A stretch of DNA of 41,798 bases from an uncultured Prevotella sp. (GCA_905236875.1 CAJOQT010000035.1:1-41798); one strand, 5' to 3'. Shown: positions 27,017 through 36,806, counted from the stretch's first letter. The notes: generated by a model not told the origin, from the letters alone. A program made the numbers and translations.

Positions 27017-28012
27017 ATGCCAGATGAGATGACAACGATAGCAGACTATATCATACAGGAAGGTGACGAGCGGAGGTTCTCATTTGAGGTGTTACCACCA
27101 CTGAAGGGGAACGGAACTGCAGCACTATTTGAGACAATCGACAAACTGGTTCCGTTCAATCCCGCTTTCATCAATATCACCACACACCATTCGGAATATG
27201 TTTATCGGGAATTGCCCGGCGGACAGTTCGAGAGGTTGCGTGTGCGTCGTCGTCCTGGAACCATAGCGATAGCTGCTGCCATTCAGCAGAAATACCATAT
27301 TCCCGTAGAGCCTCATATCATCTGTAGCGGACGTACCATCGAGGAGATAGAGTACGAGCTTTTGGACCTTCAGTTCTTGGGAATACGTAACCTGATGCTG
27401 CTACGCGGCGACAAGGCAAAGGAGGATAGCCGGTTTGTTCCTACACCAGGCGGACATGCCCATACAACAGACCTGATACGACAGGTAGTACGATTCAACG
27501 AGGGATTCTTTGCCGACGGCACACCCATCAAGCATCCGGGCACAAAGTTCGACTTCGGTGTAGCCTGCTATCCGGAGAAACATGAAGAGGCTCCTAACCT
27601 GGAACGCGACATGCAATACCTGAAGGAGAAACAGGACTTGGGGGCACAATATGCCGTCACCCAGCTGTTCTACGACAATGCAAAATTTTTCTCGTTTGTT
27701 GAAAAGGCCCGTGCGATGGGTATCAACATCCCCATTGTGCCTGGAATCAAGCCTTTCGCCAAGCTAAGCCAGCTGACAATGGTGCCCAAAACGTTCCACT
27801 GCGACATACCCGAGTCACTGGCCAAAGAGATAGTGAAGTGTAAGACCGACGAGGATGCCAGACAATTGGGTATCGAATGGACGGTATCACAGTGCCGTGA
27901 GTTGTATGCCCATGGGGTGAAGAATATCCATTTCTATACCGTATCTGCCGTTGACTCAGTGGCAGAAATCGCGAAAAGACTTGGAGAGTGTAATAGTGAA
28001 GGCTGTGATTAA
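27017..28012 (+). CDS. metF: Methylenetetrahydrofolate reductase
   Basis: This 331-residue flavoenzyme reduces 5,10-methylene- to 5-methyl-tetrahydrofolate for methionine synthesis. Family signatures are RFSFEVLPPL near the start (the active glutamate region), FINITTHHSE, EPHIICSGRTIEEIEYELLDLQFLGIRNLMLLRGD and YAVTQLFYDNAKFF. Length is slightly above the usual 300 or so, with an extra N-terminal stretch; the second methionine at 27029 is possible. The last residues (CNSEGCD) and the stop codon lie at or in a gene-end repeat element (28007-28060), so the natural C-terminus may have been replaced. It is the first of four genes in one direction, 70 bp before holB. Confidence 0.95.
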   Translation: MPDEMTTIADYIIQEGDERRFSFEVLPPLKGNGTAALFETIDKLVPFNPAFINITTHHSEYVYRELPGGQFERLRVRRRPGTIAIAAAIQQKYHIPVEPHIICSGRTIEEIEYELLDLQFLGIRNLMLLRGDKAKEDSRFVPTPGGHAHTTDLIRQVVRFNEGFFADGTPIKHPGTKFDFGVACYPEKHEEAPNLERDMQYLKEKQDLGAQYAVTQLFYDNAKFFSFVEKARAMGINIPIVPGIKPFAKLSQLTMVPKTFHCDIPESLAKEIVKCKTDEDARQLGIEWTVSQCRELYAHGVKNIHFYTVSAVDSVAEIAKRLGECNSEGCD

Positions 28013-28060
28013 GCGAGAGCAATCAAGCTTGCTTGAATTGCCGCGCGTGAGCAGACTCGA
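28007..28060 (+). repeat. Gene-end hairpin element, copy 2
   Basis: GATTAAGCGAGAGC, the hairpin CAAGCTTGCTTG (28024-28035), then TTGCCGCGCGTGAGCAGACTC. The metF stop codon TAA is part of the element, exactly as the surface-protein gene's stop lies in copy 1. Confidence 0.75.
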
Positions 28061-28082
28061 TGTGAAACATCAATAGTTAAGA

Positions 28083-29222
28083 ATGGAATGGAGTGAGGTA
28101 ATCGGACAGAAAGAGGCACAGGAACGCATGATGCAGATGATCAGTGAGCGTCGTCTGCCCCATGCGCTGATGCTTTGCGGACCAGTGGGCAGCGGCAAGC
28201 TGGCACTGGCTACGGCCTTTGCCTGCCATTTGCTGAAGCTTGATCCACAGACGGCAAGCCCCAAACCATATTCCGCCAACATGGAAGCCATGCTGAACAA
28301 GCTGGAGCATCCTGACCTGCACTTCACCTATCCCACCATTAAACTACCTTCTATGGGCAGTGACCACAAGCCTGTAAGTCTGGATTTTGCCCGCGAATGG
28401 CACGAGTTGGTCATGCAAGGTCTTTATTTCTCGATGGACGACTGGATGCAGGCAATGGGCGGTGAAAACCAACAGGCCATCATCACCGCTGGCGAAAGCG
28501 ATGAGCTGGTACACCAGCTATCGCTGAAATCGAGTCAGGGAGGATACAAGGTCAGTGTCGTATGGCTACCGGAACGCATGAATATTGAGTGTGCCAACAA
28601 GCTACTTAAGCTGATTGAGGAGCCGCCACAGCAGACGGTATTCATCATGGTCTGCCAAGAACCTGACAAGCTGTTGGAAACCATACGTAGCCGTGTGCAG
28701 CGAGTCGATGTGAAGAAGATTGACGACGACAGCGTAAGACAGGCACTTCAAGAACGGCGTGGTCTGACCGAGGCAGATGCTACACGGGTGGCACGCAGGG
28801 CTAACGGCAACTGGCTCAAGGCACTCGAAGAGATAGAGACTGACAGTGAAAAGGAGCTGTTCCTCGATTTGTTCAAGCAACTGATGCGTTTGTCCTACCA
28901 GCGTAAGGTGCGCGAACTGAAACAATGGAGCGAGACAGTGGCTGGTATGGGACGGGAGAAGCAGAAGCGTTTTCTGGAGTATTTTCTGCAATTAGTACGT
29001 GAAAACTTCATGTACAACTTCCACCGCGAGGAATTATGCTACATGACCCAGGCAGAAGAGGAGTTTGCACAAAACTTTGCACGTTTCATCAATGAAGCAA
29101 GCATCATACCAGTCAGCAACCTGGCTAACCGTGCGCTGCGTGACATCGGACAGAATGCCAACGCAAAGATCGTCTTCTTCGACTTTGCCCTGCAGATGAT
29201 CATGTTACTCATACAAAAATAA
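28083..29222 (+). CDS. holB: DNA polymerase III delta' subunit
   Basis: This 379-residue protein is a clamp-loader subunit related to DnaX. Residues 1-40 show VIGQKEAQERM and the phosphate-binding-like loop GPVGSGK (33-39). LLKLIEEPPQQTVFIMV and SRVQRVDV are conserved clamp-loader motifs (the SRC-like arginine region). Length is typical of Bacteroidetes delta'. It is followed after 21 bp by ricT, and belongs with metF to one transcription run. Confidence 0.93.
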   Translation: MEWSEVIGQKEAQERMMQMISERRLPHALMLCGPVGSGKLALATAFACHLLKLDPQTASPKPYSANMEAMLNKLEHPDLHFTYPTIKLPSMGSDHKPVSLDFAREWHELVMQGLYFSMDDWMQAMGGENQQAIITAGESDELVHQLSLKSSQGGYKVSVVWLPERMNIECANKLLKLIEEPPQQTVFIMVCQEPDKLLETIRSRVQRVDVKKIDDDSVRQALQERRGLTEADATRVARRANGNWLKALEEIETDSEKELFLDLFKQLMRLSYQRKVRELKQWSETVAGMGREKQKRFLEYFLQLVRENFMYNFHREELCYMTQAEEEFAQNFARFINEASIIPVSNLANRALRDIGQNANAKIVFFDFALQMIMLLIQK

Positions 29223-29243
29223 AAACTATACATTATTATATAT

Positions 29244-30431
29244 ATGGATAAAATCAAGGACTATGACCTCGTGACGGGCTGCGACCGTGGACTCTGTAAG
29301 GCTGCCGTCGGACGACAGGACCGTCAACTCAACACATACGACTGGCTGGCCGACGTGCCAGGCAATGCTGATACTACTGACTTGGTGGAGGTGCAGTTCA
29401 AGCACACGCGCAAGGGGTACTACCACAATGTAAACAATCTGCCCTTAAAGAAGGGCGACATTGTTGCTGTGGAAGCAAATCCCGGACATGACATCGGTGT
29501 GGTGACACTGACCGGAAGACTTGTGAAGTTGCAACTGAAAAAAGCAAATCTGAAGAGTGCCGACGACATCAAACGCATCTACCGCATAGCCCGTCAGATT
29601 GACATGGACAAGTTCCGCGAGGCAAAGGCACGCGAACACTCCACAATGATCGAGAGCCGCGAGATAGCGAAGGGGCTGGGGCTACAGATGAAGATTGGCG
29701 ATGTCGAGTACCAGGGCGATGGCAATAAGGCCATTTTCTACTACATTGCCGACGAGCGAGTGGATTTCCGTCAGCTGATCAAGGACTTGGCAGTCGCTTT
29801 CCATGTACGCATTGAGATGAAACAGATAGGTGCCCGACAGGAGGCTGGGCGCATTGGTGGTACAGGACCTTGTGGACGAGAACTGTGCTGCGCCACATGG
29901 ATGAAGAATTTCTCGAGCGTCAATACCGGTGCTGCCCGTTTTCAGGACATCTCACTCAACCCACAGAAACTGGCTGGCATGTGTGCCAAGCTTAAGTGTT
30001 GCCTGAATTACGAAGTGGACAACTACATTGAGGCAGGACGCAAGCTACCCAGCAAAGATATCGTGCTGCAGACTCAGGATGCCGACTACTACTACTTCAA
30101 GAGTGATATTCTGGCTGGCATGATGACCTACTCTACCGACAAGAACATGGCTGCCAACATCGAAGTCATCACAGCCGAGCGTGCCAAAGCCATTATTGAG
30201 ATGAACCGCAGGGGCGAGAAACCGGAGTCTTTGCAGGAAGACGGTAGAACCCGTGCCCCCAAAGGCCCCGTCGATCTGGCTACACAGGAAAGCATCAACC
30301 GTTTCGACAAAGCCAAGAAAAAGAAAAAACGTAAGCCCAAGAAAGAAACCGACAGTCAGAAGCATCCTACTGAAAACCGCCACGAGCGACATGCTAAACG
30401 CGACAACAATCCACAGCATGCGCAGAAATAG
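29244..30431 (+). CDS. ricT: PSP1-domain protein, RicT/YaaT type
   Basis: This 395-residue protein contains the PSP1 C-terminal domain. Conserved segments are EFK-like VQFKHTRKGYY, DVEYQGDGNKAIFYY...RVDFRQLIKDLA, and the cysteine-rich IGGTGPCGRELCCATWMKNF and MCAKLKCCLNYE. In Bacillus the homologue is part of the RicAFT complex that influences RNase Y and RNA maturation; the Bacteroidetes role is not established. The tail after residue 350 is rich in lysine (KAKKKKKRKPKKET) and disordered, possibly nucleic-acid binding. Its last 14 bases overlap the start of gldH, so the two are translationally coupled. Confidence 0.9.
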   Translation: MDKIKDYDLVTGCDRGLCKAAVGRQDRQLNTYDWLADVPGNADTTDLVEVQFKHTRKGYYHNVNNLPLKKGDIVAVEANPGHDIGVVTLTGRLVKLQLKKANLKSADDIKRIYRIARQIDMDKFREAKAREHSTMIESREIAKGLGLQMKIGDVEYQGDGNKAIFYYIADERVDFRQLIKDLAVAFHVRIEMKQIGARQEAGRIGGTGPCGRELCCATWMKNFSSVNTGAARFQDISLNPQKLAGMCAKLKCCLNYEVDNYIEAGRKLPSKDIVLQTQDADYYYFKSDILAGMMTYSTDKNMAANIEVITAERAKAIIEMNRRGEKPESLQEDGRTRAPKGPVDLATQESINRFDKAKKKKKRKPKKETDSQKHPTENRHERHAKRDNNPQHAQK

Positions 30432-30885
30432 GCTAATCATATTCATCATGATTACTGTTGCACTGGCATTTGCCGCGTGCAACAGTAAAACTGTTTACAG
30501 CCACTATGAGCCGACTCCTATTGAGGGTTGGGAACGCAGTGACACCCTTGTCTATAAGGATATTGTCATAAAGGCAACAGCAGACTATAAGGAAGAAATA
30601 GGACTTCGAATCAATGATGCCTTTCCTTTCAGAAGCATCTTCTTAGAAGTAGAACAACATGTCAGGCCGATGAACCTCTTTAAGACCGATACACTCAGTT
30701 GTCGTCTCATAGACAGGAACGGCAATGTAAAGGGGCGCGGGTTAAGTTATTACCAGTACAATTTTCACCTGACAACGCTTCATCTAAATGCCGGAGACAC
30801 GTTAGACATCAGAATCAGGCATCACATGAAGCGCGAGATATTACCCGGCATCGCGAATGTCGGCATGACGATATCCAAGAATTAA
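30418..30885 (+). CDS. gldH: Gliding motility lipoprotein GldH
   Basis: This 155-residue lipoprotein starts at the ATG inside the end of ricT (MRRNRLIIFIMITVALAFAAC), giving a lipidated cysteine at C21. The body (YSHYEPTPIEGWERSDTLVYKDI...YYQYNFHLTTLHLNAGDTLDIRIRHHM) matches GldH, which is required for gliding in Flavobacterium but also occurs in non-gliding Bacteroidales, where the role is unclear. The longer frame upstream (from 30253) lies in the ricT coding region in another frame and was rejected. It is the last gene of the metF run and faces rodA tail to tail with 25 bp between. Confidence 0.9.
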   Translation: MRRNRLIIFIMITVALAFAACNSKTVYSHYEPTPIEGWERSDTLVYKDIVIKATADYKEEIGLRINDAFPFRSIFLEVEQHVRPMNLFKTDTLSCRLIDRNGNVKGRGLSYYQYNFHLTTLHLNAGDTLDIRIRHHMKREILPGIANVGMTISKN

Positions 30886-30910
30886 GCCTCTGTGATTCTG
30901 ACTGTCTTTC

Positions 30911-32380
30911 TCAAGACCTGACCAAATTGCGTCCGGCATCGATTCGTAGGAAGATAAACAACAGGAAAGTAAAGCCCCACAGCGAAGACCCGCCATAGCT
31001 GAAGAAAGGCAGTGGGATGCCGATAACCGGCGTCAAACCTAATACCATGCCAACATTGATGAAGACATGGAACAAGAAAATGGACGCTACGCAATACCCA
31101 TACACTCTTCCGAAACGAAACGGCTGTCGCTCTGCCAGAACAATAAGCCGCAATATCAATGCCAAAAACAGTAGCAACACACTCGCAGAGCCAACGAATC
31201 CTTCCTCCTCACCTACCGTACAGAAAATGAAGTCGGTATCCTGCTCCGGCACATATTTCAGTTTCGTCTGGGTGCCATTAAGAAACCCTTTGCCCTCCAA
31301 ACCACCAGAACCAATAGCGATCTCGCTCTGATGAACATTATATCCAGCACCCTTCAAGTCCTCATCAAGTCCTAACAACACGTTAATACGAGTACGCTGG
31401 TGAGGCTCCATCACATGATTGAGGAAGTAATCGGCGGAATAGAAGAACGCCATGGAACCTATGGCAAAGAGCACAATGAAATAGTAATTTCGGATACGGG
31501 AACCGATGGCCTGCCACAACAGATAGCCTATCAGCAGTACCATCAGCACCAGTTGTACCCAGACCACGTCGAACTTGACAACGTATAGCGACACCAACAC
31601 CGCCAGTAGCGTGATGCCGACGCAGTAGAGGAGTATCTGGAAAAAGAGTTTCCTGTTCTTACAATACACCAATACCATGCCTGCCGTGAAGATTTGTATC
31701 ATCAGCAGGACGGCAAATTTTCCTATGGACGTGGGTGTACCAAGCAACATGCTGTTCTCAAAACGAATACCTACCACAAAATATACAACTGCCGCAACGC
31801 CGGTAAACAGCACAGAGCCGGGCATCCCCTCACGATAGAACATAAGGAAAAAGGCGGTATAGACCAGTGCAGAACCTGTTTCTCGTTGCAGAACAATAAA
31901 TAACATCGGCACAAGAATGATAGCCAGCGTTATGAGAAAGTTCTTCCATTTGTGGATTGTATAGCCATACGTGCTCATATATTTCGCCAACGCCAACGAC
32001 GTAGCAAACTTAGCAAACTCAGCCGGTTGCAGACGTAACGGACCGAGAACGAGCCAAGAACGCGAGCCCTTGATGGTATGCGGGTTAAAGATAGTGGCAA
32101 ACAGCAGAATCAACAGTAGAGCATAGATAACAAATGAAAAGGTATCGTAGAAGCGGTCATCAAGCATAAGGATGATGAAACCCAGCGTGATGGACGTACC
32201 AATCCATACAATCTGCATACCCGAACGAGTGCTCAAGCTGAAAATATCAGTGTCGCCATACGTGTAGCTTGCACCGCAGACGCTTACCCATCCGAACGTC
32301 AACAGTGCCAGATAGATGCCAATTGTCCACCAGTCCAGTGAACGCAGGACGCTTGTGCTTTTATCTTTCGACCGAGCCAT
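30911..32380 (-). CDS. rodA: Rod shape-determining protein RodA
   Basis: This 489-residue SEDS-family glycosyltransferase polymerises lipid II into peptidoglycan for cylindrical growth. About ten or more membrane segments are seen. Conserved stretches are GSRSWLVLGPLRLQPAEFAKFATSL, LQRETGSALVY, EIAIGSGGLEGKGFLNGTQTKLKYVPEQDTDFIF and LTPVIGIPLPFFSYGGSS. The protein is longer than the usual 370-430, with an added loop in the middle (residues about 230-300). The start overlaps the end of mrdA by 20 bp, so the pair is coupled, fitting its work with PBP2. Confidence 0.96.
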   Translation of the reverse strand: MARSKDKSTSVLRSLDWWTIGIYLALLTFGWVSVCGASYTYGDTDIFSLSTRSGMQIVWIGTSITLGFIILMLDDRFYDTFSFVIYALLLILLFATIFNPHTIKGSRSWLVLGPLRLQPAEFAKFATSLALAKYMSTYGYTIHKWKNFLITLAIILVPMLFIVLQRETGSALVYTAFFLMFYREGMPGSVLFTGVAAVVYFVVGIRFENSMLLGTPTSIGKFAVLLMIQIFTAGMVLVYCKNRKLFFQILLYCVGITLLAVLVSLYVVKFDVVWVQLVLMVLLIGYLLWQAIGSRIRNYYFIVLFAIGSMAFFYSADYFLNHVMEPHQRTRINVLLGLDEDLKGAGYNVHQSEIAIGSGGLEGKGFLNGTQTKLKYVPEQDTDFIFCTVGEEEGFVGSASVLLLFLALILRLIVLAERQPFRFGRVYGYCVASIFLFHVFINVGMVLGLTPVIGIPLPFFSYGGSSLWGFTFLLFIFLRIDAGRNLVRS

Positions 32381-34211
32381 ACGCTATTCGTTTATGTTGT
32401 ATATCTGCAGCCTTGCTCAAAGAGGCATCCGAAAGTTTGCCTTTGATGTATTGTTCCATGATAAGACCGCCAATAGGTACACCGTAGGTGGCACCCCATC
32501 CACCGTTCTCCACATAGACAGCAACAGCTATCTGCGGGTTGTCCATAGGGGCGAAGCCCATAAAGACAGAATGGTCATGTCCCCGGTTCTGGGCAGTTCC
32601 AGTCTTTCCACAAGCCACAAAATCATAATGAGCCAATGCCTTACACGTTCCACCCATTGCCGATGCACGCATCCCCTTAACCACATAGTCATAAGCCTCA
32701 CGGCTTGCCATCGTATAGCGACGCTTGGTGTAAAGCGAGTCTAAAGGCTCTCCCTCCACTTTCTTCACTACATGTGGCGTGATGAAATAGCCACGATTGG
32801 CAATAGTGGCACCCAGATTGGCTATCTGCAGCGGTGTAGCCGTCACCTCACCCTGTCCGATGGCAATAGAGATAATTGTCAGTCCGTTCCACGAACCTTT
32901 GTAGGCCTTGTCGTAGAACTCGGCATTAGGAATCATACCACGCTTCTCACCAGGCAGATCGACTTTCAGCTGATAGCCGAATCCCATACTCACCATGTAG
33001 TCACGCCAACAGTTCATCGCTTCCTGTACGGTTTTGTACTTGTGGTTGCCAATCATGTAATAGAGTCCCCAGCAGAAATAACCGTTACACGAGGTGGAGA
33101 GTGCAGGAACCAACGATAATGGAGAGCCGTGTCCATGGCAGCCTACCCGCAGTCCCTTGAAAACAAATCCACGATAACAAGGATAGGCTGTCTGCGTGGG
33201 ATGCAAGATACCTTCGGTCATGAAAGTCAGGCCTTGAGTAGTCTTGAATGTTGAACCTGGCGGATACTGTCCCATAATACTACGGTTCAGCAATGGTTTC
33301 CAAGCGTCACGACTCAACAACGCATGATTCTTGGAACGCTGACGGCCAACCATCATTCTGGGGTCATAGCTTGGCGAGGATACCATACAGAGTATCTCAC
33401 CCGTCTTGGGATCTATGGCAACAATACTGCCTATTTTACCTTCCATGAGCCGTTCGCCCAGTGCCTGTAAGTCCAGGTCGATAGCCAGTGTGAGGTTCTT
33501 GCCTGGCTTGGGCCTCTGGTCAAGTGCTCCATTTTGGTAACGGCCCTTGATTCGGCCGTGGGCATCACGCAACAAGATCTGTATGCCTTTCTCACCGCGT
33601 AACTGTTTCTCATAGCTACGTTCTACACCCAGCTTGCCAATATAGTCGCCTGGAATGTAATAGTCATCTTCCTCAATGTCAGCAGGCGACACCTCTGCCA
33701 CGTCACCCAGCACATGAGCAGCATAAGAATAGTTGTACTGACGGATGCTTCGTCGCTGAACATAGAAGCCTGGGAAGCGGAACATTTTCTCCTGAAACAA
33801 GCTAAAATCCTTGTCTGACAGCTGACTGAGCAACATCTGCTGGGTGAATCGGGAATAGCCTGGATTCTTATTGCGGTCTTTCATGGTGTTCACTCTACGG
33901 ATAAAGTCCTCTTTGGTAATATTCAGTGCATCACAAAGCTCCAGGGTATCCAGGTGCTCACCTACCTCGTTCATTACCATCATAACGTCATAGGCAGGCT
34001 GGTTATACACCATCAACTTGCCATTGCGATCAGTAATAATACCCCTCGAGGGATATTCTATTTTCTTGAGGAATGCATTGGAGTCGGCACTCTTCTTGTA
34101 GTCGTCGCTGGTTATCTGCAGCGTAAAAAGACGGATAATATAGATGACTACAATAAAAACAGCCACGCCACCAATCACATAGCGCCGGTTATCCATTTCA
34201 AAATCTTTCAT
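32361..34211 (-). CDS. mrdA: Penicillin-binding protein 2
   Basis: This 616-residue transpeptidase cross-links peptidoglycan in the elongation machinery. One N-terminal membrane anchor (YVIGGVAVFIVVIYIIRLFTLQI) is followed by the pedestal domain and the transpeptidase domain with all three motifs: STFK near residue 318, SCN (STSCNGYF) near 371 and KTGT near 533. It lies 12 bp downstream of mreD and overlaps rodA. A complete and normal gene of the cell-shape operon. Confidence 0.97.
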   Translation of the reverse strand: MKDFEMDNRRYVIGGVAVFIVVIYIIRLFTLQITSDDYKKSADSNAFLKKIEYPSRGIITDRNGKLMVYNQPAYDVMMVMNEVGEHLDTLELCDALNITKEDFIRRVNTMKDRNKNPGYSRFTQQMLLSQLSDKDFSLFQEKMFRFPGFYVQRRSIRQYNYSYAAHVLGDVAEVSPADIEEDDYYIPGDYIGKLGVERSYEKQLRGEKGIQILLRDAHGRIKGRYQNGALDQRPKPGKNLTLAIDLDLQALGERLMEGKIGSIVAIDPKTGEILCMVSSPSYDPRMMVGRQRSKNHALLSRDAWKPLLNRSIMGQYPPGSTFKTTQGLTFMTEGILHPTQTAYPCYRGFVFKGLRVGCHGHGSPLSLVPALSTSCNGYFCWGLYYMIGNHKYKTVQEAMNCWRDYMVSMGFGYQLKVDLPGEKRGMIPNAEFYDKAYKGSWNGLTIISIAIGQGEVTATPLQIANLGATIANRGYFITPHVVKKVEGEPLDSLYTKRRYTMASREAYDYVVKGMRASAMGGTCKALAHYDFVACGKTGTAQNRGHDHSVFMGFAPMDNPQIAVAVYVENGGWGATYGVPIGGLIMEQYIKGKLSDASLSKAADIQHKRIAYGSVER

Positions 34212-34223
34212 AACGTAACCGGT

Positions 34224-34745
34224 TCAAGATATGGTTTCAGCATGTTTGTTTCCCTTGAAGTTCTCAAATGTCAGTATCAGGACAACCGTAAGCAGTGTAC
34301 TGGTACCTGAACAGATAAGCCATTGCTCCCAATTGAAGAAGGAGAACGCTTCGAGGACAAAGAACACAAGGCAGTAGAGCAGTACGAGTGTGAGGCTGTA
34401 GGCAAGATACTTGCCCCAGCTCAAGTTACGCAACGAGGGAGTAAAGTCTTCAACAGCATCACGGGGAACAAAGAGTTCCAGGAAATAAGGCTGGACAGCA
34501 CCCAGCAATGTCAGTGAAGCAGAGGCCACACCCGGAGTATTTGAAAAGGTGTCGTTGACCAGTCCCATAGCAAAGCACCACAAGAGTAAAGCCCACTTGG
34601 GATAGTTGCGAGGAAACAATAAGACGAAATAGACATAGAGTAACGGCGTAGCATAGCCAAACAGGTGGATGCGGTTAAGCACCAGCACCTGTGCGAGACA
34701 GAGCACCACGAACAAGATGAACCGTTTCAGGGAGTCTATTGTCAT
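34224..34745 (-). CDS. mreD: Rod shape-determining protein MreD
   Basis: This 173-residue membrane protein has about five hydrophobic segments (FILFVVLCLAQVLVL, VYFVLLFPRNYPKWALLLWCFAMGLVND, YSLTLVLLYCLVFFVLEAF and others). FVLLFPRNYPKW...GLVNDTF is typical of Bacteroidetes MreD. It links MreC to the cytoplasmic MreB filament system. Gene order mreC-mreD-mrdA and 12-25 bp spacing support the call more than the sequence alone. Confidence 0.9.
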   Translation of the reverse strand: MTIDSLKRFILFVVLCLAQVLVLNRIHLFGYATPLLYVYFVLLFPRNYPKWALLLWCFAMGLVNDTFSNTPGVASASLTLLGAVQPYFLELFVPRDAVEDFTPSLRNLSWGKYLAYSLTLVLLYCLVFFVLEAFSFFNWEQWLICSGTSTLLTVVLILTFENFKGNKHAETIS

Positions 34746-34770
34746 TATCGTTAAGGGTGGATAGAATATT

Positions 34771-35640
34771 CTACAAGTTTTCTTTAGCTTTCAGCGAGTC
34801 TTGCGCAGCATGCAGCAGACGGGTCTGTTCCACAATGCTGTTGTCGTTGATGACGCAGACATCGCGCAGGTTGGCGAAGTCGGTAGCCAGCTTTACCTGC
34901 AGTCGATACGACAGTCCATCGGGCGAGTTAAAGATTTTTTCAATCTGTCCCACCATGACACCAGCAGGGAAGATAGACGAATAGCCGCTAGTCACTACCC
35001 ACTCGCCGCGATGAAACTTGGCATGACGGGGTATATCTTCCACATAGGCTCGGCTCGCATCGCCACCTGTCCAGTGCAGATAGCCAAAATAGCCTCGACC
35101 GCGAATAGCACAACTGATACGTGACGACGTACTATTCAATGCCGGAATCACGACGGCATAGTGATCGCTGACCATATACACCACGCCAACCACGCCACTG
35201 CCACATGCCACACCCATATCGACTGCCACACCGTCCTTGCTGCCTTTGTCAATGGTAATCAGGTTGTCTTTACGGTCAACAGAGTTGGATACGACCTTAG
35301 CAGGAATCACCTTGTACTTCTGGAGGAATTGAAGACCATTGCGTTCAAGCACCGTAGTGTCTTTCGTCAGGTCGCCATAAGCTGTGGCTAACTCGTTCAC
35401 CTGACGTTCCAGATAGAAGTTTCGCAGCGTCAACTCCTCATTGACCTTAGTGAGTGAGAAGAACGACTCAATGGCAGCGCGTCCTTCATAGAGCTTGCCG
35501 ACCACCGCATTTGCCGTCGAGAACCACACACTTCCCTGATAGCTGTTGTATTGGAACAGCAACACACCACTGGCCACTTCAAGCAAAACGAAGATAAACC
35601 AGTGATGATATTTAGCAAGAAAAGCGATGAGGTTCTTCAT
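34771..35640 (-). CDS. mreC: Rod shape-determining protein MreC
   Basis: This 289-residue periplasmic protein has one N-terminal anchor (HHWFIFVLLEVASGVLLF), then a coiled coil (VNEELTLRNFYLERQVNEL) and the beta-sandwich MreC domain (KVIPAKVVSNSVDRKDNLITIDKGSKDGVAVDMGVACGSGVVGVV). It scaffolds PBP2 and RodA. Spacing is 38 bp after mreB and 25 bp before mreD, so it is co-transcribed. Confidence 0.95.
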   Translation of the reverse strand: MKNLIAFLAKYHHWFIFVLLEVASGVLLFQYNSYQGSVWFSTANAVVGKLYEGRAAIESFFSLTKVNEELTLRNFYLERQVNELATAYGDLTKDTTVLERNGLQFLQKYKVIPAKVVSNSVDRKDNLITIDKGSKDGVAVDMGVACGSGVVGVVYMVSDHYAVVIPALNSTSSRISCAIRGRGYFGYLHWTGGDASRAYVEDIPRHAKFHRGEWVVTSGYSSIFPAGVMVGQIEKIFNSPDGLSYRLQVKLATDFANLRDVCVINDNSIVEQTRLLHAAQDSLKAKENL

Positions 35641-35678
35641 CTTTTTCCTTTCAAATTAGCAATTTTCCATTACTAATT

Positions 35679-36701
35679 CTATCTCATCAGGAACGTGAAA
35701 CGATCAACATTCTTCAAAGCAATACCAGCACCCTTGGCCACACAGTGCAATGGGTCTTCGGCAATGTGGAACTGGATGTTGATCTTGTCGGTCAGACGCT
35801 TGTCAAGGCCACGCAGCAAAGCACCGCCACCAGTCAGCCAGATACCGTTCTTTACGATGTCGGCATACAATTCAGGCGGTGTACTCTCCAATGCCGAGAG
35901 CACTGCTGTCTCAATACGTGCCACAGTCTTATCCAGACAATGGGCAATCTCCTGATAGCATACGGGAACCTCCATCGGCAGTGCTGTGATGCGGTTCGGA
36001 CCATGTACGATATAATCCTCTGGAGCATCATCGCCCAAATCGGTCAATGCAGATCCCACAGCAATCTTAATACGCTCTGCCATGCGCTCACTGACCCTTA
36101 CATTGTGCTGACGGCTCATGTACTCCTGAATATCAGTAGTCAGGTCGTCACCTGCCACCTTGATGGAGTTGTTCGAAACAATGCCACCCAGTGAGATAAC
36201 GGCAATTTCTGTCGTTCCGCCACCAATATCGACTACCATGTTACCCTCGGGAGCCTCTACGTCGATACCTATACCAACGGCTGCTGCCATCGGTTCGAAA
36301 ATCAGATATACATCACGTCCATCGGCATGCTCCGCAGAATCGCGGACAGCACGCAACTCCACCTCAGTAGAGCCGGAAGGTACACCAATTACCATACGTA
36401 GTGAAGGCGAGAACAGACGATGACCCGTATGTACCATCTTAATAAGTCCTCGCATCATCTGCTCACAGGCAGAGAAGTCGGCAATCACACCATCACGCAA
36501 AGGGCGGATTGTGCGAATGTTGTCGTGCGTCTTTTCATACATCATCTTTGCCTTCTCACCCACAGCAATCATCTTGTCTGTGCGGCGGTCAAGGGCTACT
36601 ACCGATGGCTCATCTACCACAATCTTATCATCACTGATAATAATGGTGTTCGCAGTACCTAAGTCCATCGCGATCTCCTGGACAAAACTGAAAAATCCCA
36701 T
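35679..36701 (-). CDS. mreB: Rod shape-determining actin-like protein MreB
   Basis: This 340-residue actin homologue forms membrane-bound filaments that direct wall synthesis. Nucleotide-binding signatures are AMDLGTANTIII (phosphate 1), VVDIGGGTTEIAVISLGG (phosphate 2) and WLTGGGALLRGLDKR (adenosine). The N-terminal MGFFSFVQE may act as the membrane-binding helix. Length is usual. It lies 105 bp after purH; no promoter box was found in that gap, which holds a repeat element, so read-through from purH is plausible. Confidence 0.97.
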   Translation of the reverse strand: MGFFSFVQEIAMDLGTANTIIISDDKIVVDEPSVVALDRRTDKMIAVGEKAKMMYEKTHDNIRTIRPLRDGVIADFSACEQMMRGLIKMVHTGHRLFSPSLRMVIGVPSGSTEVELRAVRDSAEHADGRDVYLIFEPMAAAVGIGIDVEAPEGNMVVDIGGGTTEIAVISLGGIVSNNSIKVAGDDLTTDIQEYMSRQHNVRVSERMAERIKIAVGSALTDLGDDAPEDYIVHGPNRITALPMEVPVCYQEIAHCLDKTVARIETAVLSALESTPPELYADIVKNGIWLTGGGALLRGLDKRLTDKINIQFHIAEDPLHCVAKGAGIALKNVDRFTFLMR

Positions 36702-36739
36702 TCTAATTTACTATTTGACAATTTAACTTCGTTGACTTT

Positions 36740-36786
36740 TGTCACGACTCGACCAATCATGCAAACATGTTGGCGCTCGCTGCTCC
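36740..36786 (-). repeat. Gene-end hairpin element, copy 4
   Basis: On the minus strand GGAGCAGCGAGCGCCAAC, the hairpin CATGTTTGCATG (36758-36769), then TTGGTCGAGTCGTGAC. It is most like the copy at 39881-39930. It lies between purH and mreB. Confidence 0.7.
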
Positions 36787-36806
36787 AAAAGTTTCCTATT
36801 TACGAT

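Noticed and set aside
30253..30417. Longer N-terminus for gldH
   Set aside because: It lies in another frame of ricT and is basic and low in complexity; the ATG at 30418 begins a proper lipoprotein signal.
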